DNA from: Patulibacter sp. SYSU D01012
GTDB taxonomy: Bacteria; Actinomycetota; Thermoleophilia; Solirubrobacterales; Solirubrobacteraceae
Length of the DNA: 64,000 nt
NCBI RefSeq assembly: GCF_017916475.1
Contig: NZ_JAFMTB010000001.1
Location: 806,001-870,000 of the forward strand
Direction of reading: 5' to 3'
The translations under genes and the position numbers were made by a program. Every line of letters starts with the position of its first letter. Position 1 is the first letter of the stretch. This document shows positions 34,830 to 43,110 of this stretch, in pieces. The notes under the pieces are model-generated. The model was not told the DNA's origin. It did not search any database and saw only the letters and a list, made by a program, of their open reading frames with translations.

Positions 34830-35732
34830 ATGTCCGTGCCCCGCAACCAGCCCACGCCGCCCACCCGCGTCCAGCCGTCCGCTCCGGCGCCCGCCGCGCC
34901 GGCCCCCGCGAGCGCGCTCGACCTGAAGACGCTGATCATCTCGGCGCTCTCGTCGGCCGCGGCGGCGTTCGTCTTCTCGCACGTGTGGGCGCCGGGCACG
35001 CTGACGTCCGCGGCGCTGTCGCCGGTCATCGTCGCCCTCGTCCGCGAGGCGCTGAACAAGCCGACCGAGGCGGTCTCGGCGGTGCTGCCGACGCCGCGGC
35101 GCGCGGTCCGCCGCCGCGGGGACGGCGACACGCCGCTGGCGCCGCCGACGCCCACCGAGGCGATGCACCACGGCGGCGCGGACGGCTACGGCACCCCGCC
35201 CACCGCGGCGACGCGCGCCCACGACCCGTACGCCGCCCACGACCCGGTCGGCGCGGGCGCGGCCGACGCGCCCGTGACCGTCTACGCGGTCCGCAAGCCG
35301 CTGCGCCACCGTTGGCGGCTGGCGATCGTGACGGGGCTGCTGGGGTTCGTCATCGCCGCCGTCCTCATCACGGTCCCCGAGCTCGTCACGGGCAGCTCGG
35401 CCACGGGTGGCGGCGGCACGACGCTGTTCCACAACGGCTCGTCGCGCAGCACGACGCCGCCGGCGACGACCACCACCACGACGGCGCCGACGAAGACGAC
35501 CACGACGACGAAGACCATCACGCGCCCCGCCCAGACCGTCACCGAGACGACGGAGAAGCAGACCGTCCCCGACGAGCCGACAGGCCCCGACGCCGCGCAG
35601 CAGGAGCAGCGGCAGGGCACGACCTCCCGCCAGGACGCCGCCCCGCCCGCGACGCCGACCCAGCCGCCGGCGACGACGCCCGCGCAGCCGCAGGCCGCGC
35701 CCGGGACCGACTCGGGCGCCGTCACGCCGTAG
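34830..35732 (+). CDS. Membrane protein with Thr/Gln-rich outside tail, unknown function
   Basis: 300 residues from the ATG at 34830. A Pro/Ala-rich start is followed by a first hydrophobic segment (LIISALSSAAAAFVFSHVW, about 33-52) and a basic cytoplasmic stretch (LPTPRRAVRRRGD). A second transmembrane helix (WRLAIVTGLLGFVIAAVLIT, about 160-180) leads to a long Thr/Lys/Pro/Gln-rich tail, likely outside. No family is recognised. It converges on a minus-strand membrane protein and overlaps its end by 11 bp. The earlier in-frame start at 34668 would place extra basic residues before the promoter-like TACAAC and is less likely. Confidence 0.7.
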   Translation: MSVPRNQPTPPTRVQPSAPAPAAPAPASALDLKTLIISALSSAAAAFVFSHVWAPGTLTSAALSPVIVALVREALNKPTEAVSAVLPTPRRAVRRRGDGDTPLAPPTPTEAMHHGGADGYGTPPTAATRAHDPYAAHDPVGAGAADAPVTVYAVRKPLRHRWRLAIVTGLLGFVIAAVLITVPELVTGSSATGGGGTTLFHNGSSRSTTPPATTTTTTAPTKTTTTTKTITRPAQTVTETTEKQTVPDEPTGPDAAQQEQRQGTTSRQDAAPPATPTQPPATTPAQPQAAPGTDSGAVTP

Positions 35733-36141
35733 GCGGCGCGCCGCCCGCGCGCTCGCGGCGCCGCGAGCGCCACGCGCCGGCGAGCCGGCCGCCCTGCACG
35801 GCGGCCGGCAGGAAGAAGACGGCGAGTCCCGAGACCTCGTAGAACGGGTGGCCGGTCGTCGCCGCGTAGGCCACGGTCGCGACGACCGCCGCGACCGCGT
35901 AGGCGACGCGCACCACGCGCCACTCCTCCGCGTCGCGGGCCCGGAGCCCGCCCCAGAGCTCCAGGACGGCGGCGATCGGCGTCAGGGCGGCCGTTCCCGC
36001 GGCCACCGCCCACCGCTCGCGGTCGGCCGCGACCCAGGCGACCGTCGCGCCGATCGCCAGGGTCAGCGCGGCCACGACGTACGGCTCGACCGGCCGCCAG
36101 CGCGGCCAGGCGCGCGCGTCGGGTCGGGGACGGGTCGGCAC
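35722..36141 (-). CDS. Small four-helix membrane protein, unknown function
   Basis: 139 residues with about four hydrophobic helices: VEPYVVAALTLAIGATVAWV, AAGTAALTPIAAVLEL, VVRVAYAVAAVVATVAYA and VSGLAVFFLPAAVQGG. The start is uncertain: GTG at 36141 is used here, and GTG at 36153 adds four residues; a TAGGGT -10-like box overlaps this area. The larger frame reaching 36858 runs antisense to the acyl-CoA dehydrogenase and is rejected. The 3' end overlaps the plus-strand gene by 11 bp. No family is recognised. Confidence 0.65.
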   Translation of the reverse strand: MPTRPRPDARAWPRWRPVEPYVVAALTLAIGATVAWVAADRERWAVAAGTAALTPIAAVLELWGGLRARDAEEWRVVRVAYAVAAVVATVAYAATTGHPFYEVSGLAVFFLPAAVQGGRLAGAWRSRRRERAGGAPPTA

Positions 36142-36280
36142 GCACGCCGCCACCCTAGCCCGCCGCCCCGGGCCGGGCCAGCGCGTCGACCGCCGTCGCT
36201 CCCCGCGCGCCCGTACCGGCGAGTAGGGTGCCGACCACCGGGCGTCGGGAGAGCGTCCGCACCCGACGGAGAGGCACCGC

Positions 36281-37537
36281 ATGGACTTCGCCCCGAGCCC
36301 GCGCGCCCAGGAGCACCTGGAGCGGGTCGACGCGTTCATCCGCGAGGAGATCGAGCCCCGCGAGGAGGCGCACCTGCGCGAGACGCTCGCGATGCGCGAG
36401 GGCGCCTTCGTCGTCCCGCCGCTCGTGGACGAGCTGAAGCGCAAGGCGCAGGCCGCCGGCCTGTGGAACCTGTTCCTGCCGCACCCCGCCGAGGTGCCGG
36501 GCGTCCCCGCGGAGCTCGCCGGTCCCGGCCTGCGCAACGCGGAGTACGCGGTCCTGGCCGAGCGCATGGGCCGCACGCAGCTCGCCCCCGAGGTCATGAA
36601 CTGCAACGCCCCGGACACGGGCAACATGGAGGTCCTGCTGGCCTTCGGCTCCCCCGAGCAGCAGGAGCGCTGGCTGGCGCCGCTGCTGCGCGGCGAGATC
36701 CGCTCGGCGTTCTGCATGACCGAGCCCGACGTCGCGTCGTCGGACGCCACGAACATGCAGGCCACCGCGATCGTCGACGGCGACGAGATCGTGCTGAACG
36801 GCCGCAAGTGGTGGTCGACCGGGATCGGGCACCCGGACTGCGAGGTCCTGATCTTCATGGGCCTGACCGACCCGGAGGCGCACCGCTACGGCCAGCACTC
36901 CATGGTGCTCGTGCCGCGCGACACGCCGGGCGTGACCGTCGAGCGGATGCTGCCGACGATGGGCTTCCTCGACGCGCCCGGCGGTCACGGCGAGGTCTCG
37001 TTCACCGACGTGCGCCTGCCGCTGTCGGCGGTCATCGGCACGCCCGGCGGCGCGTTCGGCATCGCGCAGGCGCGCCTGGGGCCGGGCCGCGTGCACCACT
37101 GCATGCGGCTGATCGGCCTGGCCGAGCTGGCGCTCGAGCACGCCTGCCGCCGCGCGACGACGCGCGTGGCGTTCGGCAAGCCGCTCGCCAACCTGGGCGG
37201 CAACCGCGAGCGGATCGCCGACGCGCGGATGAAGATCGACCAGGCGCGGCTGCTCGTCCTGCACGCCGCGTGGCTGCTGGACACGCAGGGCCTGCAGGGC
37301 GCGCTCGGCGCGGTCTCCCAGATCAAGGTGGTGGTGCCGAACATGGCGCAGGAGGTCATCGACATGGCGATCCAGCTGCACGGGGGAGGCGGGCTGTCGG
37401 ACGACTTCCCGCTCGCCGGCGCGTGGACGAACGCCCGCGCGCTGCGCCTGGCGGACGGCCCGGACGAGGTCCACCGCGGCGTCGTCGCCCGGCTCGAGCT
37501 CGCGCGCTACAAGGACGCGGCGGAGGCGGCCCGATGA
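36281..37537 (+). CDS. Acyl-CoA dehydrogenase family protein (ACAD10/11-like)
   Basis: 418 residues covering the full flavoprotein fold: N-terminal helical domain, the FCMTEPDVASSDATNMQA middle-domain signature (about 146-163), KWWSTGIGHPDCEVLIFMG, then the C-terminal helical domain with ATTRVAFGKPL and IQLHGGGGLSDDFPLA. It oxidises an acyl-CoA to the 2-enoyl-CoA, passing electrons to ETF. The absence of an obvious catalytic Glu pattern of the short-chain type and the sequence style point to the ACAD10/ACAD11 branch. A GGAGAGG ribosome site lies upstream, and a TAGGGT -10 is near 36224. It is first of a three-gene operon with ATGA overlaps. Confidence 0.93.
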   Translation: MDFAPSPRAQEHLERVDAFIREEIEPREEAHLRETLAMREGAFVVPPLVDELKRKAQAAGLWNLFLPHPAEVPGVPAELAGPGLRNAEYAVLAERMGRTQLAPEVMNCNAPDTGNMEVLLAFGSPEQQERWLAPLLRGEIRSAFCMTEPDVASSDATNMQATAIVDGDEIVLNGRKWWSTGIGHPDCEVLIFMGLTDPEAHRYGQHSMVLVPRDTPGVTVERMLPTMGFLDAPGGHGEVSFTDVRLPLSAVIGTPGGAFGIAQARLGPGRVHHCMRLIGLAELALEHACRRATTRVAFGKPLANLGGNRERIADARMKIDQARLLVLHAAWLLDTQGLQGALGAVSQIKVVVPNMAQEVIDMAIQLHGGGGLSDDFPLAGAWTNARALRLADGPDEVHRGVVARLELARYKDAAEAAR

Positions 37538-38394
37538 GCGGCCGGCGGATCCTCATCACCGGCGCGGCGTCGGGCCTGGGCCACGCGCTCGCGACCCGCT
37601 ACGCCGCCGACGGCTGGCGCGTGCTGCTGACGGACCAGGACGAGGCGGCCCTGGAGCGCGCCGTGGCGGCGCTGCCGGCGCCCGGCCGCGACGCCGCGGC
37701 CACCCGCGTGCTCGACGTGCGGTCCGACGACGACTGGGCCGACGCCCGCGCCTGGGTCGAGGAGCGCTGGGGTGGACTCGACGTCCTCGTCAACAACGCC
37801 GGGGTGGCGACGGGCGGCCGCTTCGCGCACCTGCCGATCGAGGACTGGGAGTGGATCCTCTCGATCAACCTGATGGGCGTCGTCCGCGGCTGCCGCACGT
37901 TCGTCCCGCTCTTCGAGGACCAGGGCGACGGGCACCTGGTCAACATCGCGTCCGCCGCCGGGCTGCTCAACCCGCCGGTGATGGCGAGCTACAACGTCGT
38001 CAAGTCCGGCGTGGTCTCGCTGTCGGAGACGCTGCGGTGGGAGCTGGAGCCCGCCGGCATCCGCACGACCGTCGTCTGCCCCACGTTCTTCCGCACGGGG
38101 CTGGCCGGGACGTTCCGCACCCCGGACGCGGCGGTCCGCCGGTCGATGGAGAAGCTCGTCACGCAGAGCTCGGTCCCCGCCGAGACGATCGCCGGCCGGA
38201 TCGTCGAGGGCGTGGCGAAGGGGCGCTTCCTCGTCCTGACCGACCGGCAGGGCGTCGTCGCCTACGCGGTCAAGCGCTTCGTGCCGCCGCTGTTCGCCCG
38301 CGAGGCCCGCAAGGGCGCCCGCCGGCTGCTCGGCGCGATCGCGCGCTCGGAGCAGGAGCAGGCCGCGCCGGCCCCGGAGTCCCCGCGGGCATGA
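37534..38394 (+). CDS. Short-chain dehydrogenase/reductase
   Basis: 286 residues with a classical SDR Rossmann fold: ILITGAASGLGHALA (cofactor Gly motif), NNAGVATGG, the catalytic Ser region NIASAAGLL, and YNVVK with the Tyr-x3-Lys pair. The C-terminal 60 residues include a hydrophobic/basic segment (AYAVKRFVPPLFAREARKGARRLL) that may associate with the membrane. It starts inside the stop of the acyl-CoA dehydrogenase gene (ATGA) and overlaps the following phosphotransferase the same way. It probably oxidises a hydroxy-acyl or alcohol intermediate of the same lipid-degrading pathway. Confidence 0.92.
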   Translation: MSGRRILITGAASGLGHALATRYAADGWRVLLTDQDEAALERAVAALPAPGRDAAATRVLDVRSDDDWADARAWVEERWGGLDVLVNNAGVATGGRFAHLPIEDWEWILSINLMGVVRGCRTFVPLFEDQGDGHLVNIASAAGLLNPPVMASYNVVKSGVVSLSETLRWELEPAGIRTTVVCPTFFRTGLAGTFRTPDAAVRRSMEKLVTQSSVPAETIAGRIVEGVAKGRFLVLTDRQGVVAYAVKRFVPPLFAREARKGARRLLGAIARSEQEQAAPAPESPRA

Positions 38395-39476
38395 GCACGC
38401 CGCCGCGCGACGAGCCGCGCGACGTCCGGGCCGAGGACGCGTTCGACCCGGCGCCGCTGCACGCGTGGCTGGCGCCGCGCGTCGACGGGGTCGACCCGGC
38501 CGACCCGCCGCCGCACGTGCGCCAGTTCTCGGGCGGCGCGTCGAACCGGACGTACCTGCTGCGCTACCCGGAGCGCGACCTGATCCTGCGCCGGCCGCCG
38601 GCCGGGCACCGCGAGGGGACGGCTCACGACGTGCTGCGCGAGGCGCGGGTGCAGAGCCGCCTGCGACCCGCGTACCCGTACGTCCCCGAGGTCGTCGCGG
38701 CGGCCGAGGACGACGGCGCGCAGGCGCTGCTGGACGGGCCCTTCTACGTCATGGAGCGGATCGAGGGGACGATCCTGCGCGGCGACCTGCCGCCCGGCAT
38801 GCGCCTGGATCCGCCGCAGGCCCGGCGCCTGGCCGAGGAGGCGATCGACCGCCTCGTCGAGCTGCACGCCGTCGACGTCCGCGCCGCCGGGCTGACCGAC
38901 CTGGGCCGCGGCGCCGGCTACGTCGAGCGGCAGGTCGCGGGCTGGTCCCGCCGGTACCGCACGGCCCGCACGCCCCGCGCCCCGAGCTTCGAGCGGGTCA
39001 TGGCGTGGCTGGACGCGCAGCGCCCGCCGGACTCCGGGCTGTGCGTCATCCACAACGACTACCGGCTGGACAACCTGGTCCTGGACCCCGCCGGCAGCGG
39101 CCGCGTCGTCGGCGTCCTGGACTGGGAGATGGCCACCCTCGGCGACCCGCTCATGGACCTGGGCGGCGCGCTGGCCTACTGGATCGAGGCGGGCGACGGC
39201 CGGATCATGCAGATGCTGCGCCGCCAGCCGACCCACCTGCCCGGGATGCTGACCCGCGAGCAGGTCGTCGACCGCTACTGCGAGCGGGCGGGGATCACCC
39301 GGCCGGACTGGACGTTCTACGAGGTCTTCGGGCTCTTCCGCCTGGCGGTGATCATGGAGCAGATCTACCGCCGCTACCACGACGGGCAGACCACGAACCC
39401 CGCGTTCAAGTCGTTCTGGATCGGCGTGCGGTACCTGGACTGGCGCTGCCGCCGCATCATCCGCCGGGCCGGCTGA
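38391..39476 (+). CDS. Aminoglycoside-phosphotransferase-like (APH) kinase, ACAD10/11-associated type
   Basis: 361 residues of the protein-kinase-like APH family. RQFSGGASNRTYLLRYPERD is the Gly-rich nucleotide loop. The catalytic loop VIHNDYRLDNLVLD has the conserved Asp and Asn, and GVLDWEMATLGDPLMDLG is the metal-binding DxD-type motif. In eukaryotic ACAD10 and ACAD11 such a domain is fused to an acyl-CoA dehydrogenase and phosphorylates 4-hydroxy-acyl-CoAs. Here the two are separate genes in one operon with an SDR. That supports a role in hydroxy-fatty-acid degradation rather than antibiotic resistance. Confidence 0.9.
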   Translation: MSTPPRDEPRDVRAEDAFDPAPLHAWLAPRVDGVDPADPPPHVRQFSGGASNRTYLLRYPERDLILRRPPAGHREGTAHDVLREARVQSRLRPAYPYVPEVVAAAEDDGAQALLDGPFYVMERIEGTILRGDLPPGMRLDPPQARRLAEEAIDRLVELHAVDVRAAGLTDLGRGAGYVERQVAGWSRRYRTARTPRAPSFERVMAWLDAQRPPDSGLCVIHNDYRLDNLVLDPAGSGRVVGVLDWEMATLGDPLMDLGGALAYWIEAGDGRIMQMLRRQPTHLPGMLTREQVVDRYCERAGITRPDWTFYEVFGLFRLAVIMEQIYRRYHDGQTTNPAFKSFWIGVRYLDWRCRRIIRRAG

Positions 39477-39549
39477 CCCCGCGGCTCGACCGGCGGCCCG
39501 CCGGCCGCCGGCCGTCCCCGGCGGCCCGCGCTGCACGACGGCGCCCACG

Positions 39550-39590
39550 CGGGAGGGGGCGGGCGGCCAGCGGCGAAGGCCGCCCCTCCC
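39550..39590 (+). terminator. GC-rich hairpin just before the start of the next gene
   Basis: GGGAGGGG ... GCGGCC pairs with GGCCGC-CCCTCCC at 39578-39590 around a short loop, with a bulge of about four bases on the 5' side. It ends one or two bases before the ATG at 39592. It may terminate the upstream operon or fold over the initiation region of the next gene. Confidence 0.45.
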
Positions 39591-39591
39591 G

Positions 39592-40092
39592 ATGTGCGAC
39601 CGTCCCGCCCCGCCGTCCGTCGCGCCCGCCGCCGCGGAGGGCGTCCAGCTGCAGCTGCACCCCGGTGCCGGCGACCACGCGGCGCTCGCCGGGAGCGTCG
39701 ACGCGTGGCGGGCGTCGCTGCCGGCGGCCCTGCGCGCGCACGCCGACGCGCCGGCCGAGCTCGTCGATCGCGGCGGCGGGCTGACCCCGCGCGCCCTGGC
39801 GGCGCTCCGGGACGCGCGGCTGCGCGCCGGGGCGGGCGCCGACGAGGTGGACCGCGCGATGGCGGCGGTGCTCGCCTGCGCCCGCTGGCTGACGGCCCGG
39901 GGGCTGCTGCCCGCCGGCGTCCTCGAGCCGCTGCAGGCCGTGCCGCGCCCGCGCTTCGTCGCCCCGGACCCCGTGCGCGCCACCCGGACGCGCCGGGCCC
40001 CCGGGCAGCTCTCGCTCCTCGACGAGGACGCCGCCACGCCGGTCGTCGCGCGGCGGGCGGTCGCGCGCGGCGCGGGTACGGTGCGGCGATGA
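39592..40092 (+). CDS. Hypothetical protein, no recognised family
   Basis: 166 residues, Ala/Arg/Leu-rich and mostly helical, with no signal peptide or membrane segment. A central helical part (about 55-115: LTPRALAALRDARLRAGAGA, then AMAAVLACARWLTARG) precedes a Pro-rich linker and PGQLSLLDED near the C-terminus; QLSLL resembles a beta-clamp-binding or DinB-type peptide, which may be chance. The gene overlaps the winged-helix gene by ATGA, which supports reality and co-expression. A stable hairpin directly abuts the start codon. The function is unknown. Confidence 0.6.
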   Translation: MCDRPAPPSVAPAAAEGVQLQLHPGAGDHAALAGSVDAWRASLPAALRAHADAPAELVDRGGGLTPRALAALRDARLRAGAGADEVDRAMAAVLACARWLTARGLLPAGVLEPLQAVPRPRFVAPDPVRATRTRRAPGQLSLLDEDAATPVVARRAVARGAGTVRR

Positions 40093-41177
40093 CGGAGGCG
40101 ACGCGCGAGCGGGTGCTGGCCTTCCGGGTGGCCGGCCACCACCTGGACGCGCCGACCGATCCGGCGACGGCCGTCGCGGCGTGCGGGCTGCAGGAGTACC
40201 CGCCCGGCCACGCCGAGGTCGCGCTGCACGCCCGCGCCGGCGACGTCGCCGCCGACGACCCGGTGCGCCGGACGTGGGCGACCGTCAACGCCATGCGCGG
40301 CGCGCCGTACGTCGTGCCGCGCGCCGACGTCGCCGTCTTCACGCGGGCCCTGGTGCCCGAGCGCGACGCCGACCTGAAGGGCCTGGTCGGGTCCGGCCCC
40401 GCCCGCGAGCTGGCCGACGCCGGGGTGGCGGTGCGGGAGGCCCTCGAACGGGTGGCCGCCGCCGCGCGCGACGGCCTGGCCGACGGGCCGCTCGACCGCG
40501 ACGCGTTCCACCAGGCGCTGCGCGAGCGGCTGCCGCCCGAGCTGCTGCCGTGGTGCCGCGGCTGCCAGAGCCACCACGTGCGGCCCGCGCTGTGGCGCGC
40601 GCTCGGCCCGCTCGGCGTGACCGAGATGCCGGCGAAGGCGACGTGGGCGCTGGCCCCGGACGCCGACGCCCGCGTCGACCTGGACGCGGCGCGCGCCGAG
40701 CTGGTCCGGCGCTTCCTGCGCGCGTACGGCCCGTCGACGCACAGCGGGCTGGCCGCGTGGGCGCAGACGGCGCCCGCGCACGCGAAGGCGTGCCTCGCCC
40801 TCGTCGACGACGAGCTGCAGCCCGTCCGCGTCGCGGGCCAGCGCCGCTGGATCCTCGCGGCCGACGCCGCCCGGCTGGCGGACCCTCCGGCCGCGCGCGG
40901 CGTGCGGGTCCTCTCCGGGTACGACCCGTACCTGGCGCAGCCCGACCGCGGCGACCTGGTGCCCGACGCCGCGACGCGCAAGGCGCTCTTCCCCGCCGTC
41001 GGCCGCCCCGCCGTCGTGCTGCTCGACGGACGGCTGGCCGGCCTGCTGCGGGCGCGCAAGCAGGGCGCGGTCCTGCGCGTGCGCGCGACGTGGCTCGGCG
41101 ACCCGGTGCCCGTGGAGGACGCGCTGCACGCCCACGCGCGCCTGCGCGGCTGCGAGCGCGCCGTCCTGGCCGACTGA
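40089..41177 (+). CDS. Winged-helix DNA-binding domain protein (HTH_42 / YcaQ-AlkZ type)
   Basis: 362 residues. The N-terminus RERVLAFRVAGHHLDAPTD, the RTWATVNAMRGAPYVVPRAD block, LPWCRGCQSHHVRPALWRAL, and the C-terminal YGPSTHSGLAAWAQ plus VLSGYDPYLAQPDR pattern match the HTH_42 family. Members include the AlkZ/YcaQ DNA glycosylases that act on crosslinks and alkylated bases. The AlkZ catalytic Gln-x-Gln/Asp pattern is not evident at the usual place, so glycosylase activity is not certain. It is coupled to the hypothetical gene upstream by an ATGA overlap. Confidence 0.85.
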   Translation: MTEATRERVLAFRVAGHHLDAPTDPATAVAACGLQEYPPGHAEVALHARAGDVAADDPVRRTWATVNAMRGAPYVVPRADVAVFTRALVPERDADLKGLVGSGPARELADAGVAVREALERVAAAARDGLADGPLDRDAFHQALRERLPPELLPWCRGCQSHHVRPALWRALGPLGVTEMPAKATWALAPDADARVDLDAARAELVRRFLRAYGPSTHSGLAAWAQTAPAHAKACLALVDDELQPVRVAGQRRWILAADAARLADPPAARGVRVLSGYDPYLAQPDRGDLVPDAATRKALFPAVGRPAVVLLDGRLAGLLRARKQGAVLRVRATWLGDPVPVEDALHAHARLRGCERAVLAD

Positions 41178-41219
41178 GCGGCGCTTGACGGCGCCCGCGC
41201 CGGGCCGGGAGCATGGGCC

Positions 41220-42005
41220 ATGCCCGCCGCGTCGCCCGTCCGCCCCCGCCGCCCCCGCGACCCCCGGCGACTGCTCGACGCGCTCGCGTGCGGCGCGCCG
41301 GAGCAGGCGGCCGACGGCGTGTGGGTCCTGCGCGGCGGCCCGCTGCGCACGATGAACGCGTACCTGCTCGCCGACCCCGACGGCGGCGTCTCCGTCTTCG
41401 ACGCGGGGGAGCGCGGGATGGCCGCGGCGATCCTCCGCGCCGCGGCGCCGCACGGCGGCGTCCGGCGCGTCGTCCTGGGCCACGGCGACACGGACCACCG
41501 CGGCGCGGCCCCGGCGCTCGCCGCGGCGGGCGCGCCGGTCCTCTGCCACCCCGACGCCCGGCCGCACGCCGAGGGCACCGGCGGGCGGGACTACTGGCGG
41601 CCCGAGCTGCTCCCCGGCGCGGTGCGCCGCTTCCACGGGGTGATGCACCACGTGTGGGACGGCGGCCCGGTGACGATCAGCGGCACGGTGGCGGACGGCG
41701 ACGAGGTCGCCGGCTTCCGCGTCGTCGCGCTGCCCGGGCACGCGCCCGGACTGATCGGGCTGTGGCGCGAGCGGGACCGCGTGGCGCTCGTGTCGGACGC
41801 CTTCTACATGACCGACATGTGGGGCCGTCCGCAGGATCCGGGGCTTCCGCTGCGCGCCTACAACCACGACACCGAGCAGGCGCGCGCCAGCCTGCGCCGG
41901 CTCGCCGAGCTGGACCCGGCCGTCGTCTGGCCCGGCCACCTCGGCCCGCTGACCGGCGACGTCCGCGGCGTGCTCGAGCGGGCGGCCGCCGCGCCGGTGG
42001 CCTGA
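41220..42005 (+). CDS. Metallo-beta-lactamase-fold hydrolase
   Basis: 261 residues. The metal-binding motif HGDTDHRG (about 82-89) fits H-x-H-x-D-H with the first His variant, followed by CHPDARPH and the glyoxalase-II-like LPGHAPGLIGLW (about 163-174). VSDAFYM and WPGHLGPLTGD supply later metal ligands. It probably hydrolyses a small ester, thioester or lactone; the substrate cannot be told. A TTGACG (41184) and a GAGCAT (41209) could be its promoter, the latter five bases before the ATG. A strong hairpin follows the stop. Confidence 0.85.
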   Translation: MPAASPVRPRRPRDPRRLLDALACGAPEQAADGVWVLRGGPLRTMNAYLLADPDGGVSVFDAGERGMAAAILRAAAPHGGVRRVVLGHGDTDHRGAAPALAAAGAPVLCHPDARPHAEGTGGRDYWRPELLPGAVRRFHGVMHHVWDGGPVTISGTVADGDEVAGFRVVALPGHAPGLIGLWRERDRVALVSDAFYMTDMWGRPQDPGLPLRAYNHDTEQARASLRRLAELDPAVVWPGHLGPLTGDVRGVLERAAAAPVA

Positions 42006-42015
42006 AGGGAGAGCA

Positions 42016-42042
42016 GGGCCCGGCGGCGATGCCGCCGGGCCC
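42016..42042 (+). terminator. Perfect 12-bp hairpin after the MBL-fold gene
   Basis: GGGCCCGGCGGC-GAT-GCCGCCGGGCCC starts 11 bases after the stop codon. No T tract follows. Confidence 0.7.
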
Positions 42043-42171
42043 CGGGGAGAGAGACCAGAACGGCGTCCGATCTGCGGTCCATCCTCCGCGATCGCGGGCG
42101 CTCCGTCTTGGGGCGTCGGTACGAACCGGGCCGCCGGACTTTGGACGGCGGGAGCGGGCTACGCTGCAGGG

Positions 42172-42489
42172 GTGCCGCGTCCGTACCCCACCTGGCTCAT
42201 CGCGCCGCTGTCGCTCGTGATCGGCTTCGGCGTCGCCGACCTGACCGGCGTCCGGCCGCTCGGCGGGGTCGTCCTCTTCCTCGCCGCGCTGTGGTGCGGG
42301 CTGGAGTGGCGCCGCACCCGCGGGCTCCCCGTCGCGCTCGGCCTGGTGCTCGTCTACCTGGCGGCGTTCGCGCTGTCGCACCCGCTCGGCAAGCAGGTCG
42401 GCTCGTGGCCGTCCGTCCTCGCCGTCAGCGTGATCGTCGGCGCCGTCGTCTGGGCGGCGACGACCCGTCACCCGCGCGCCGCGCTGTAG
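42172..42489 (+). CDS. Small membrane protein, three to four helices, unknown function
   Basis: 105 residues, GTG start. Hydrophobic segments lie at about 7-26, 29-45, 52-70 and 78-96 (for example LPVALGLVLVYLAAFALSHPLG). No family is recognised with confidence. The -10-like TACGCT (42160-42165) stands six bases before the GTG, indicating a leaderless mRNA and fixing the start. It is flanked upstream by a terminator hairpin, so it is probably its own transcription unit. Confidence 0.75.
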   Translation: MPRPYPTWLIAPLSLVIGFGVADLTGVRPLGGVVLFLAALWCGLEWRRTRGLPVALGLVLVYLAAFALSHPLGKQVGSWPSVLAVSVIVGAVVWAATTRHPRAAL

Positions 42490-42620
42490 GTCCGGTCGCG
42501 CCCGTCCGGCGCCCCGGCCCCCGCCGCGGCGGGCCGGCTCGGCCTGCATCCGGCCGCGTCCGGGCCGCGTAGCCCGGGTACGGGTCCGTCGCAGGGCCAC
42601 CACGACCGCAGGAGGACCGA

Positions 42621-43067
42621 ATGCCCGTCGCATTCCGCAAGGCCAGCACCGAGTGGCAGGGGACCGCCGCCGAGGGCGGGGGCACGCTGACCCTCGTCAG
42701 CTCGGGCGCCGGCGGCCCGTTCCCCGTCAGCCTCACGAAGCGCACGGACGAGGCCGACCGGACGCAGACCAACCCCGAGGAGCTCATCGCCGCGGCGCAC
42801 TCCAGCTGCTACGCGATGGCGTTCTCGAACGTCCTGACGCAGCACGACACGCCGCCGTCCCAGCTGGACGTCGACGTGCGCGTGACGCTCGACAAGGCGG
42901 GCGAGGGGTTCGCCATCACCCGCTCCGAGATCACGGTCACCGGCGACGTCCCCGGCCTGGACCAGGCGACGTTCGAGCGCCTGGCCGGCGAGGCCGAGAA
43001 GGGCTGCCCGGTCTCGAACGCGCTGCGGGGCAGCGTCGAGATCGCGCTGAAGGCCACGCTGGCCTGA
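42621..43067 (+). CDS. OsmC family peroxiredoxin
   Basis: 148 residues, standard OsmC length. TNPEELIAAAHSSCYAMAFSNVL carries the first catalytic Cys at about residue 64, and EKGCPVSNALRGSVEI the second at about 134. The two-Cys OsmC proteins reduce organic hydroperoxides, often using lipoyl or dihydrolipoamide partners. The ATG lies eight bases after an AGGAGGA ribosome site, making this one of the clearly leadered genes in the window. It is convergent with an SDR gene across a strong bidirectional hairpin. Confidence 0.93.
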   Translation: MPVAFRKASTEWQGTAAEGGGTLTLVSSGAGGPFPVSLTKRTDEADRTQTNPEELIAAAHSSCYAMAFSNVLTQHDTPPSQLDVDVRVTLDKAGEGFAITRSEITVTGDVPGLDQATFERLAGEAEKGCPVSNALRGSVEIALKATLA

Positions 43068-43073
43068 GCGGCC

Positions 43074-43104
43074 GGCCCGCGGGGCGCGACGCGCCCCGCG
43101 GGCC
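43074..43104. terminator. 14-bp hairpin between convergent osmC-like and SDR genes
   Basis: A perfect stem pairs 43074-43087 with 43091-43104 around a GAC loop. Both stop codons lie within about 10 bp of it. Confidence 0.7.
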
Positions 43105-43110
43105 CGCGCG

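Noticed and set aside
31058-35842. A 1594-codon open frame on the plus strand antisense to ThiM and the acylase
   Set aside because: It has the Arg/Ala/Gly-rich composition of a high-GC shadow; the acylase and ThiM frames have clear family motifs.
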